A stretch of DNA of 64,000 nucleotides, taken from NCBI GenBank assembly GCA_016290325.1, contig JAEETL010000012.1, positions 1-64,000 of the forward strand, read 5' to 3'. The notes beneath the pieces are model-generated. The model was given only the letters and a program-made list of their open reading frames with translations. It was not told the DNA's origin and made no database searches. The position numbers and the translations under genes are program-made. Shown in pieces: positions 35,727 to 42,905 of this stretch (its first letter is position 1; each line of letters begins with the position of its first letter). The stretch comes from Muribaculaceae bacterium. Lineage in GTDB: Bacteria > Bacteroidota > Bacteroidia > Bacteroidales > Muribaculaceae.

Positions 35727-36404
35727 ATGGCAAAAAAACAAGACCAAGGTGCCCGCACCACCCTCGAAGAGGTGAATGAGTCCCTCACGAGTGCGGCACA
35801 ACGAATCGAAGACAACAAGAAGTACATCACTTGGGCCGTCATCGCATTAGCCGTGCTGGCCGTGTTGGCTGGACTGTACATTTATCAGCACAACAAGAAC
35901 ATCGCTGATGCCACTAAGCAAATTGGCGATGCCGATATCGTGCTCTTGCAAGGTCAGGATGATGAGGCGCTCAAGGCTTATGAGAAAGTGGCTGACGAGT
36001 TTAGCAACAAGACTGGTGAGCGTGCTCACCTGAACGCTGCTATTCTTCTGTATCAGAAGGGTGAGTATGAGAAGGCTGCCAAGCATATTGAGGATTTCTC
36101 TACCGACAGTAAGCTGATTGGCCCTGCATCGCAATCGTTACTGGGTGACTGCTATGTAAACCTCAAGAAGTATGACAAGGCAATGGCTGCCTTTGAGAAG
36201 GCCATCAGCCTGTCAGGCGACAATGAGTTGTACACGCCCGCATTCATGCTTAAGAAGGCAACTGTGCTGCATGAGCAGAAGAAGTTTGCTGAGGAAGCTG
36301 ATATCTACCAGGCCATCAAGGACAAGTATCCCATGTTTGGCCAGCAGGGAGGTTTCAATGTTGACAAGTATCTGGAGCGTGCTAAAGCGCTTGCAGGTAA
36401 ATGA
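35727..36404 (+). CDS. TPR membrane protein (YfgM-like)
   Basis: A 225-residue protein starting MAKKQDQGARTT. It has a charged N-terminus, one membrane helix (about 36-55, ITWAVIALAVLAVLAGLYIY), then tetratricopeptide-like repeats outside (VLLQGQDDEALKAYEKVADEF, YQKGEYEKAAKHIEDF, YVNLKKYDKAMAAFEKAI). The layout resembles YfgM, an ancillary SecYEG and chaperone partner; that role is inference. The start was chosen because the promoter at 35678 lies inside the longer frame from 35640. A terminator follows. Confidence 0.85.
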   Translation: MAKKQDQGARTTLEEVNESLTSAAQRIEDNKKYITWAVIALAVLAVLAGLYIYQHNKNIADATKQIGDADIVLLQGQDDEALKAYEKVADEFSNKTGERAHLNAAILLYQKGEYEKAAKHIEDFSTDSKLIGPASQSLLGDCYVNLKKYDKAMAAFEKAISLSGDNELYTPAFMLKKATVLHEQKKFAEEADIYQAIKDKYPMFGQQGGFNVDKYLERAKALAGK

Positions 36405-36434
36405 TTGGCAACTAAATGATTTAACTTATCAAGG

Positions 36435-36470
36435 GGTTGGGCAAAACATTGTTTTGTGCCAACCTTTTTT
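36435..36470 (+). terminator. intrinsic terminator after the TPR gene
   Basis: GGTTGG pairs with CCAACC and CAAAAC with GTTTTG in one long hairpin, followed by TTTTTT. It is 16 bases before pyrH, so pyrH depends on read-through or an unseen promoter. Confidence 0.85.
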
Positions 36471-36486
36471 ATAAAACAACAAGACT

Positions 36487-37200
36487 ATGACTCCGATTTA
36501 TCATCGCATATTGCTCAAACTCAGCGGCGAGTCGTTGGCAGCCGAGCAGAGTAGCGGTATCGACCCGCAGCGCGTGGCCGACTATGCTACACAAATCAAG
36601 GAAATCGTTGACGCTGGCGTACAGGTAGCCATCGTCGTGGGCGGCGGTAACATCTTCCGTGGCCTCAAGGGTGCAGCTCAGGGCTTTGACCGCGTTAAGG
36701 GCGACCAGATGGGTATGCTCGCCACGGTGATCAACGCGCTGGCGCTCTCATCTGCGCTCGAGGGCATTGGGCAGCCCTCCCAGGTCTTCACCGCCATCGG
36801 CATGTTCCCCATCGGCGAGCCTTACAGCAAGTGGCGCGCCATCGAAGCAATGAAGGCAGGCAAGGTCGCTATCTGCTCCTGTGGCACGGGCAGTCCCTTC
36901 TTCACCACCGACACGGGCAGCACGCTGCGCGCTATCGAGGTAGAGGCTGACGTGATGCTCAAGGGCACTCGCGTGGACGGCATCTACACGGCCGATCCCG
37001 AGAAGGATCCCACGGCGACGAAGTTTGACCGCATCACTTATGACGAGATCTACAACCGCGGCCTCAAGGTCATGGACATGACCGCTACCGTGATGGCCCG
37101 CGACAATAATCTGCCCATCCATGTGTTCAATATGGACGTGGTCGGCAACCTCCGCAAGGTGATGAGCGGCGAGCCCATCGGCACTGTCGTGACGTTGTGA
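36487..37200 (+). CDS. pyrH: UMP kinase PyrH
   Basis: Phosphorylates UMP to UDP in pyrimidine nucleotide synthesis; amino acid kinase fold, 237 residues. Motifs seen: LKLSGESLA at the start, VVGGGNIFRG (about 53-61), GTGSPFFTTDTGSTLRAIE and LKGTRVDGIYTADPEKDP. Length is normal. The stop codon overlaps a palindrome-bounded repeat (37199-37245), and a strong terminator lies at 37264. Confidence 0.95.
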   Translation: MTPIYHRILLKLSGESLAAEQSSGIDPQRVADYATQIKEIVDAGVQVAIVVGGGNIFRGLKGAAQGFDRVKGDQMGMLATVINALALSSALEGIGQPSQVFTAIGMFPIGEPYSKWRAIEAMKAGKVAICSCGTGSPFFTTDTGSTLRAIEVEADVMLKGTRVDGIYTADPEKDPTATKFDRITYDEIYNRGLKVMDMTATVMARDNNLPIHVFNMDVVGNLRKVMSGEPIGTVVTL

Positions 37201-37245
37201 TGCTCGCTTCGCTCGCTGGTTAGAGGTTAGAGGGGCATCCTCCGC
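37199..37245. repeat. palindrome-bounded spacer repeat, copy 1
   Basis: Starts GATGCTCGCT and ends GGGGCATCC, with a GGTTAGAGGTTAGA core. GATGC and GCATC are inverted, so the unit can fold. A second copy with the same ends and a longer core lies at 42424-42486. The start overlaps the pyrH stop codon. Confidence 0.55.
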
Positions 37246-37263
37246 AGTTTAGAAGATTAGAAG

Positions 37264-37320
37264 GACCAATAAGGCATTGTTTATCGTTGATGGTAAACAT
37301 GATGCCTTGTTGGTCTTTCT
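37264..37320 (+). terminator. intrinsic terminator after pyrH
   Basis: A near-perfect stem of about 19 bp (GACCAA...TTGGTC, AAGGCAT/ATGCCTT, TGTTTA/TAAACA with one 2-base bulge) is followed by TTTCTT. Confidence 0.85.
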
Positions 37321-37449
37321 TGTCATTCATCTGGGTGTTTTCCTGCGATTTTAACAGTTCAGGACTGTTAAAAAATGTAATAATGTGCCATTGTGGGGCA
37401 AAAAGGCCATTTTTTATGACTTTTTGCCCAGTATTTTGCTCTATAGAAG

Positions 37450-37458
37450 TAATTTTGT
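37450..37458 (+). promoter_or_regulatory. promoter -7 box of the OmpP1/FadL gene
   Basis: Reads TAATTTTGT, 53 bases before the ATG at 37511. It lies inside the longer frame from 37385 and so argues for the later start. Confidence 0.6.
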
Positions 37459-37510
37459 AGTCCCAAAATCTCCACTTTCAGGTTTGTTTATATTTAAATA
37501 TGTGATAGCA

Positions 37511-38974
37511 ATGAAAAGAATTACAATTTTAGCCCTTTTGCTGGCAAGCGTCAGCATGACTTCATTGGCAGGTGGACTGCTTCACAACACTAATCAGCAT
37601 ATTGCTTTCATGCGCATGATGGCCCGTGGTGCTAGCCACGAGATCGATGGTGTTTACACTAACCCCGCCGGTTTGGCCTTTATGGACCATGAGGGCTGGA
37701 CCTTGTCACTGAACATCCAGAGTGCATCGCAGAAGCGCGACGCGTTGACTACGTTCGCGTTGTTCCCCGAGGCTGACCACACGCGTCTGTATAAAGGCAA
37801 GGCTGAGGCTCCCGTGATTCCGTCACTCTACGGTGCTTATAAGCGTGACCGCTGGACCTTCTCGGGTTTCTTTGGTTTCACCGGTGGCGGTGGAAAGTGC
37901 AACTTTGACAGTGGTCTGCCCGTGTTTGACGCGAGCATCATGGCCGGTATCTATGGCCAGACGGCTGCATTGGCTCAGGCTCTTGCTACGAATCCTGCAA
38001 CGGCTCCCATCATGGCCGACCCGCGTATTTCTGGCCTGCTGCCCTTGACTGCCGACAAGTATGACATCAATTCGGCGATGAAGGGCCGTCAGTACATTTA
38101 TGGCCTGCAGCTCGGTGCCACTTACAAGGTGCTTGACTGGATGAGTGTTTACGCTGGTGGTCGCATGAACTATTTTGATGGCAACTACAGCGGCTTTGTC
38201 AAGGTGATGCCTAAGCCCGAGATGGCTGCTACCGTTCAGCAGATTGCTCTCGCTTATCCTTCGCTGGCTCCCGTGCTGGGCACGATGGTTAATGACAAGG
38301 GTGAGATGGCCAACATCGAGCTCGACTGCTCACAGACGGGTTGGGGCATTACGCCCATCATTGGTGTTGACCTGGTGTGGAAAGGTTTTACTCTTGCTGC
38401 CAAGTATGAGTTCAAGACCAACCTCAACATTGAGAACGATACCAAGACCGCTACCGCCGAGCCTGCCGCCTTTGAGGCTGCGCTGGACGACTACAAGCAC
38501 GGCGTGAACACGCCCAACGACTTGCCCGCTGTGTTCTATGCCGCTCTGGGCTATGAATTCATCCCCGAGAAGCTGCGCGCCACCGTCGAGTATCACTACT
38601 ATGACGACAAGCACGCCGAGATGGCTCATGACAAGCAGAAGCATCTCAGGCACGGTACCCACGAGGTGCTGGCTGGTGTGGAATGGGACATCAACAAGAC
38701 GTTCACCGTGAGCGCTGGTGCCCAGAATACCGACTATGGTTTGAGTGACGATTATCAGACCCACACGTCTTTCTCCTGTGATAGCTACTCGATTGGTTTT
38801 GGTGGTGCTGTCAACCTGAGTGAGAAGGTGAAACTGAATGTGGGTTACTTCTGGACCACTTACAAGGACTACAAGCGCAGCGAGGAGAACTACTTTAACA
38901 CCACGCTGCCTGGTACTGACACCTATAGCCGCACCAACAAGGTATTTGGCGCTGGTATTGACTTCAAGTTCTAA
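37511..38974 (+). CDS. OmpP1/FadL family outer-membrane transporter
   Basis: Outer-membrane beta-barrel of 487 residues, a family that lets hydrophobic compounds such as long-chain fatty acids cross. The ATG at 37511 starts a clear signal peptide (MKRITILALLLASVSMTSLAG). The mature N-terminus, with ASHEIDGVYTNPAGLAFM, is the conserved FadL-type hatch region. Many alternating, aromatic-rich strands follow, and the protein ends GAGIDFKF with a terminal Phe. The substrate is unknown. It is transcribed alone. Confidence 0.88.
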   Translation: MKRITILALLLASVSMTSLAGGLLHNTNQHIAFMRMMARGASHEIDGVYTNPAGLAFMDHEGWTLSLNIQSASQKRDALTTFALFPEADHTRLYKGKAEAPVIPSLYGAYKRDRWTFSGFFGFTGGGGKCNFDSGLPVFDASIMAGIYGQTAALAQALATNPATAPIMADPRISGLLPLTADKYDINSAMKGRQYIYGLQLGATYKVLDWMSVYAGGRMNYFDGNYSGFVKVMPKPEMAATVQQIALAYPSLAPVLGTMVNDKGEMANIELDCSQTGWGITPIIGVDLVWKGFTLAAKYEFKTNLNIENDTKTATAEPAAFEAALDDYKHGVNTPNDLPAVFYAALGYEFIPEKLRATVEYHYYDDKHAEMAHDKQKHLRHGTHEVLAGVEWDINKTFTVSAGAQNTDYGLSDDYQTHTSFSCDSYSIGFGGAVNLSEKVKLNVGYFWTTYKDYKRSEENYFNTTLPGTDTYSRTNKVFGAGIDFKF

Positions 38975-39011
38975 GAGAAGATATTATAATAGAATCTTTT
39001 TCCTATGACAA

Positions 39012-39048
39012 CCGCCGCCCGATTTTTTCGAGCGGCGGTGTTGTTTTT
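39012..39048 (+). terminator. intrinsic terminator of the OmpP1/FadL gene
   Basis: CCGCCGC pairs with GCGGCGG (39012-39018 with 39032-39038), followed by TGTTGTTTTT. On the minus strand the complement could also stop the gene group from 42311. Confidence 0.8.
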
Positions 39049-39103
39049 AAGAGTCCTTAGTTGATAGTTCCTTAGCTAAAGCCTAACACCTAAAGCCTAA
39101 AGC

Positions 39104-39646
39104 CTATCTAAGCAGGTTGCTCATCATCGTGTTCCAGTCCTGGGCGTCCTCGATGCTGCTCAACATGCCATTGTGTGGCGGGAAAGCGACGCTGTCGTTG
39201 AGCGTGTAGGTCACTTGCGGCAGTTTGACGTACAGGCTGAGGGTGTTCAACGTCTGGCCGGTCTTGTATTGCTCGCCCAGTTGCTTGAAATCATCCGCGT
39301 TGATGTAATACAGGCGGTCTCCTTTGTTGCACAGGTAGATGCGGTTGAAGTCATGGTCGCCTAGCTCTTGGGCGCACTGCAATAGGCAGCGCGTCACGTC
39401 AAATCGGTCGAAACTGCGCTCATCGGCCTCGCCCACGTTGAAGGACAACTCCTTCTTAGGGTTGTACCAGGGCTGCACTACCTCTATGTTGATGCCGTTG
39501 TTGGCCGGGTCGAGGTTTTTAAGTTCCACGCGCGAGATGACCGTATTACCGCCCTTCACAAAGTCCACCGACAGGAAGACATGAACCGCCACTAGCGCCA
39601 GCACAGCAATGATGGCAAGCAACAGAAATTTGTCTTTTCTGGTCAT
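39104..39646 (-). CDS. hypothetical protein with one membrane helix
   Basis: A 180-residue protein I do not recognise. It has a short basic start, one hydrophobic helix (about 7-27, FLLLAIIAVLALVAVHVFL), then a mixed alpha/beta region with no cysteine-rich or catalytic motif. It is the last gene of a minus-strand group with an LD-carboxypeptidase, a GH3 hexosaminidase and a small exported protein, 53 bases after the carboxypeptidase. The context suggests an envelope role. Confidence 0.65.
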   Translation of the reverse strand: MTRKDKFLLLAIIAVLALVAVHVFLSVDFVKGGNTVISRVELKNLDPANNGINIEVVQPWYNPKKELSFNVGEADERSFDRFDVTRCLLQCAQELGDHDFNRIYLCNKGDRLYYINADDFKQLGEQYKTGQTLNTLSLYVKLPQVTYTLNDSVAFPPHNGMLSSIEDAQDWNTMMSNLLR

Positions 39647-39699
39647 GTGTTTTATAGTTTTTAGTCCTTAGTTGTTAGTTGGGGAAGGGTAGAGAACGT

Positions 39700-40737
39700 C
39701 TATTTTGAGAACGTCAATGTGACGCCCTCGGGGGCAACAGTCAAAGTTGCCGGACAACCCTCGATGATCGGGTAGTTCCAGTTCTCATCGTGGCTGGCGG
39801 GGAAGTCATAGCAAACGGGGATGTTATAACCGTTGAGTGTCTCGCTGAGCATCTCGTTCATGTCGGCCCAGTCGTTGCTGGGCTCATACTCGGTAAAGCG
39901 GCCCACGATGATGCCTTTCACGTGATTAAGAACACCCTTGAGGCGCAGTTGCTGCAACATGCTGTTAACACGTGGCATGCTCTCGCTCACGTCCTCAAAA
40001 AACAGGATGATGTCCTTGCCCCTGATGTTGTCGCGGTCCAGGAAGTCCCACTGGCGACTGCCACCGATGTTGGTGAACACGGCCATATTGCCACCGATGA
40101 CAATGCCCCGCGCAGTGCCCACTTTGTTGAGCGGATGGGCAGGAACCGTGTAGCTGGGCAAGGTGCCCATCAGCACGTCGCGCAGCATGAGGTTGATGCT
40201 GTCGTTAGCGCCTCGGCTTCCCAGGGCGCCGCCCATGTTGGCATGCAGGCTCATCACGCCGCTACACACCATCGCACTGTGCAACGCGGTAATGTCGCTA
40301 TAGCCCACGATCCACTTGGGGTTGCGATTGAAATCGTTGTGAGTCATCGGGCCGAGCAGCATCGCCGAGCCGTAACCGCCACGACTGCATACAATCGCCT
40401 TGATATCAGGGTCGTTGAGTGCCCAACGCAGGTCGGCACAGCGCTCGTCAATGGTACCGGCATAGGCATGGTACTTGGTCAACACATGAGGTGCGATGAC
40501 AGGTTCAAAGCCCCATTCCCGCAGTGTGGCTGCAGCCTGTTCGGGGTTCTGCTCTCCAGGCGTGCTGGCTGGCGAGATGATGGCGATCTTGTCGCCCGCT
40601 TTGAGCGCCTGTGGCATCTTGAGGGCGGCTGGCTTGGGTTGCCTGGGCGTTTTGTGACGACGTGGAGCCCTGTCGTTTGCCGATAGGGTCATTGATGTAA
40701 GTAATGCGATTACAGCAATAATAAGAATACGTTTCAT
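39700..40737 (-). CDS. LD-carboxypeptidase family S66
   Basis: Serine peptidase of 345 residues that trims the terminal D-Ala from tetrapeptides in peptidoglycan recycling. It has a signal peptide (about 1-20), then AIISPASTPGE, CSRGGYGSAMLL and the nucleophile elbow GYSDITALHS. The Glu of FFEDVSE and the His of DFPASHDENWNYPI complete the expected triad. It lies 13 bases after a GH3 hexosaminidase gene, which fits wall-fragment processing in the periplasm. Confidence 0.92.
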   Translation of the reverse strand: MKRILIIAVIALLTSMTLSANDRAPRRHKTPRQPKPAALKMPQALKAGDKIAIISPASTPGEQNPEQAAATLREWGFEPVIAPHVLTKYHAYAGTIDERCADLRWALNDPDIKAIVCSRGGYGSAMLLGPMTHNDFNRNPKWIVGYSDITALHSAMVCSGVMSLHANMGGALGSRGANDSINLMLRDVLMGTLPSYTVPAHPLNKVGTARGIVIGGNMAVFTNIGGSRQWDFLDRDNIRGKDIILFFEDVSESMPRVNSMLQQLRLKGVLNHVKGIIVGRFTEYEPSNDWADMNEMLSETLNGYNIPVCYDFPASHDENWNYPIIEGCPATLTVAPEGVTLTFSK

Positions 40738-40750
40738 ATCTTGTTTTGTT

Positions 40751-41872
40751 TTATGGGTTCAATTTATTGGCGAGCCTAAGCACGCGGTCATAAGATTCTT
40801 GGAGTCGTTGCCAGGGAATGCGTCCCTGCTTGACCGAATTAACGATCATATCGACAAGGATAAACGGGCGCTCGGGCTCAAAGCCCGTGTTGATGTTGTT
40901 GCCCACGCAGATGAGGTCAGCACCCGCGTTGATGGCCAGTTCAAGTGCCGTTGGAACGCTATACTGGTCGATGATGGCCTGCATGTACAAGTCATCGGTC
41001 ACTACCACGCCGTCAAAGCCCAACTGTCCACGCAGCAAACCGTTGATGGTCTTGCTCGACAAAGTAGCCGGATATTCGTCATCGATGTTGCGGTTGAACA
41101 GGTGTGCTGTCATGATCAGGTCGGCCTTGCCAGCATCAATGAGGAGCTTGAAAGGCTCCAATTCTTCAGGATGCCAACCATTGGTCACATCAACAAAGCC
41201 GTAGTGGGAGTCGTCGATAGCGTTGCCGTGGCCAGGGAAGTGCTTGAGCGTGCATAACACGCCTTGATGGTGGCTCTCGTCGATGAACCAGCCGGCATGG
41301 CGCGCGATGGCTTGCGGGTCGGTCGAGAAACAGCGCAGGAAATGGCCCACGGCGGCGCAGTCGTGGTTGAGCACATCGACCACCGGGGCAAGGTTGACAT
41401 TCACGCCGGCCTCGGCCATCTCACGGGCGAGCCGTGATGCGTAATATCGCGTAGTGTCCTCGTTATCCACAGTGCCCAAATACTCGGCGGTCACAGTGGG
41501 TAGAAAGCCGTATTGTGGCTTGAGACGTGCTACTTTGCCTCCTTCCTGGTCGGTGGCGATGAATAAAGGATAGTCGGCCCACGCCTTGAGTTGGGTTGTC
41601 ATGGCAGTAAGCCGTTCCTTGCTTGTGATGTTGCGTGAGCCGATGGTCGCACTGCCCGTCAAATCGATGTCAAACAGCACGATGGCGCCGACCTTGAGAT
41701 CTCGCACATAGCGAGCCGCATCACAATCCGGGGTGACGCTGTCGCCCTTGAAGCCCACCATGAGCATTCCGGCGGCATAACGTCGAAGGACCGAGTCCGG
41801 CGGCAGTTGTGCAAAAAGGCTATTGGCTGCCAGCAGCACAATAGCCATAGTGATAAACAGCTTTTTCATCAC
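40751..41872 (-). CDS. GH3 beta-N-acetylhexosaminidase (NagZ-like)
   Basis: Glycoside hydrolase family 3 enzyme, 373 residues, likely removing GlcNAc from wall fragments. It has a signal peptide (about 1-22, ending SLFA), ATDQEGGKVARL, VNLAPVVDV and the NagZ-type loop KHFPGHGNAIDDSH, whose Asp-His pair serves as acid/base. The nucleophile is the Asp in GVVVTDDLYM. Export of a NagZ-like enzyme is common in Bacteroidetes, unlike the cytosolic enterobacterial form. It is paired with the S66 peptidase. Confidence 0.9.
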   Translation of the reverse strand: MMKKLFITMAIVLLAANSLFAQLPPDSVLRRYAAGMLMVGFKGDSVTPDCDAARYVRDLKVGAIVLFDIDLTGSATIGSRNITSKERLTAMTTQLKAWADYPLFIATDQEGGKVARLKPQYGFLPTVTAEYLGTVDNEDTTRYYASRLAREMAEAGVNVNLAPVVDVLNHDCAAVGHFLRCFSTDPQAIARHAGWFIDESHHQGVLCTLKHFPGHGNAIDDSHYGFVDVTNGWHPEELEPFKLLIDAGKADLIMTAHLFNRNIDDEYPATLSSKTINGLLRGQLGFDGVVVTDDLYMQAIIDQYSVPTALELAINAGADLICVGNNINTGFEPERPFILVDMIVNSVKQGRIPWQRLQESYDRVLRLANKLNP

Positions 41873-41879
41873 AAGCGGC

Positions 41880-42311
41880 TTATTTCTTGAAGAACTTGAA
41901 GAAATAATAGCAAGCGATCCAATCCACCCTCACGCCACGCGCAAATCCGATGGTCTGTTTCTCGGCATCGCTCACCTTGCCGTCGTTGATGCTGATGTAA
42001 CCCATCACGTTGCTCTCGCCGTCATGCACCGTACCGTCGGTGCTGATATAGCCGATGCGTTCGCCTGCCGTGTCAAAGATTTCCAGCTGCTTGATGTTGC
42101 CCAGTGCGTTGCCGGCGTTGTCGCGTACGGTGCCGTCGGCATCAAAGGTGCCGATGGACCTGCCCTTGTCGTCACGCACCACACCGTTGCCATTAATGCG
42201 GCCAATGCTGTTGAAATCGGCATCACGCAGTACCTGTGCACTTGCTCCGGTAGCCATGATGGCCGACAGCGTCAGCACGATGGCTGTAATGTATAATCTG
42301 AACTTTTTCAT
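41880..42311 (-). CDS. small exported repeat protein, possible 5-fold beta-flower type
   Basis: A 143-residue protein with a signal peptide (MKKFRLYITAIVLTLSAIMATGASAQ). It has about five repeats of a pattern like xIGxIxxxGxVxDxxG (SIGRINGNGVVRDDKG, IGTFDADGTVRDNAG, IGYISTDGTVHDGES). This resembles the small Bacteroidetes family called 5-fold beta-flower protein; I am not certain of the assignment. The last residues IACYYFFKFFKK are aromatic and basic. The ATG at 42311 was chosen over the longer frame from 42392 because the promoter (-7 box 42370-42378) lies within that extension. It is the first gene of a four-gene unit. Confidence 0.72.
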   Translation of the reverse strand: MKKFRLYITAIVLTLSAIMATGASAQVLRDADFNSIGRINGNGVVRDDKGRSIGTFDADGTVRDNAGNALGNIKQLEIFDTAGERIGYISTDGTVHDGESNVMGYISINDGKVSDAEKQTIGFARGVRVDWIACYYFFKFFKK

Positions 42312-42369
42312 TGTCTTCTCAATTTTATTAAAACCAACAATAGTTTGTCCTTTAGACTTAGAACAAGCG

Positions 42370-42378
42370 ACAAAGTTA
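42370..42378 (-). promoter_or_regulatory. promoter of the wall-recycling gene group
   Basis: Reads TAACTTTGT on the minus strand with TTTTG 19 bases upstream, a full -33/-7 pair. The leader to 42311 is about 50 bases. Confidence 0.7.
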
Positions 42379-42423
42379 AATTCTTTTTTCAAAATATCAA
42401 AATTTTGGGCAATGATATGAGGG

Positions 42424-42486
42424 GATGCTCGCTGCGCGAGCAGGTAAAAGTTTAGAGGTTAAGGGTTAAAGGTTACAGGGGCATCC
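42424..42486. repeat. palindrome-bounded spacer repeat, copy 2
   Basis: Starts GATGCTCGCT with an inner GCTCGC/GCGAGC hairpin, then a run of TTTAGAGGTTAAGGGTTAAAGGTTA, written here as degenerate (T)TTA-G units, and ends GGGGCATCC. The same ends are found at 37199-37245. Confidence 0.55.
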
Positions 42487-42489
42487 GCA

Positions 42490-42825
42490 TTCTTCTTTTA
42501 AAAACAACTGGGACAACAAGGACTACTATTTTAAAAATTAACGCTGATTACACGGATTTCCACGAATTCAATAATTTAAAATTCGCGTTCATTCGTGTAA
42601 TTCGTGTTTAAAAAATGTTCACGTGGATTGGACCATTAATTCATGGAAAATTCGTGGTAATAACATGTGAAAGAAGGTTGCACGTAGAGGCTTGCAGGTG
42701 TTAGCCGTTAGGTGTTAGCGGCCGTGCTGCGTTGAAATAATATTCCTAATTTTTGATAAAATGGGCGGCCGTGGCGGCAAAAAAAGTGAAAATCTGGGCT
42801 TTTCTTTTTGTATTATGTACTAGTT
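42490..42825. other. gene-free spacer with dispersed ATTCGTG repeats
   Basis: No credible gene. It holds several units related to ATTCGTG/CACGAAT (42560-42660), including a GTGTAATTCGTG 12-mer also present at 17225-17236, and a TTAGCCGTTAGGTGTTAGC run near 42698-42720. No terminator or riboswitch was recognised. Confidence 0.6.
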
Positions 42826-42829
42826 GCAG

Positions 42830-42838
42830 TAATTTTGC
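42830..42838 (+). promoter_or_regulatory. promoter of the DUF2723-deacetylase-queG operon
   Basis: Reads TAATTTTGC with CTTTTTG ending 19 bases upstream, a good -33/-7 pair. The leader is about 60 bases. Confidence 0.75.
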
Positions 42839-42905
42839 CGTTTGCAAAATAGAGATTATCAAGCAAAACAAAAAATAGAACCCTAAATTTTACAAAAGAA
42901 AAACG

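Noticed and set aside
42616-42626. parS-like TGTTCACGTGG
   Set aside because: One base shorter than the parS half-site spacing and lacking the right half; it lies in a repeat-rich spacer.
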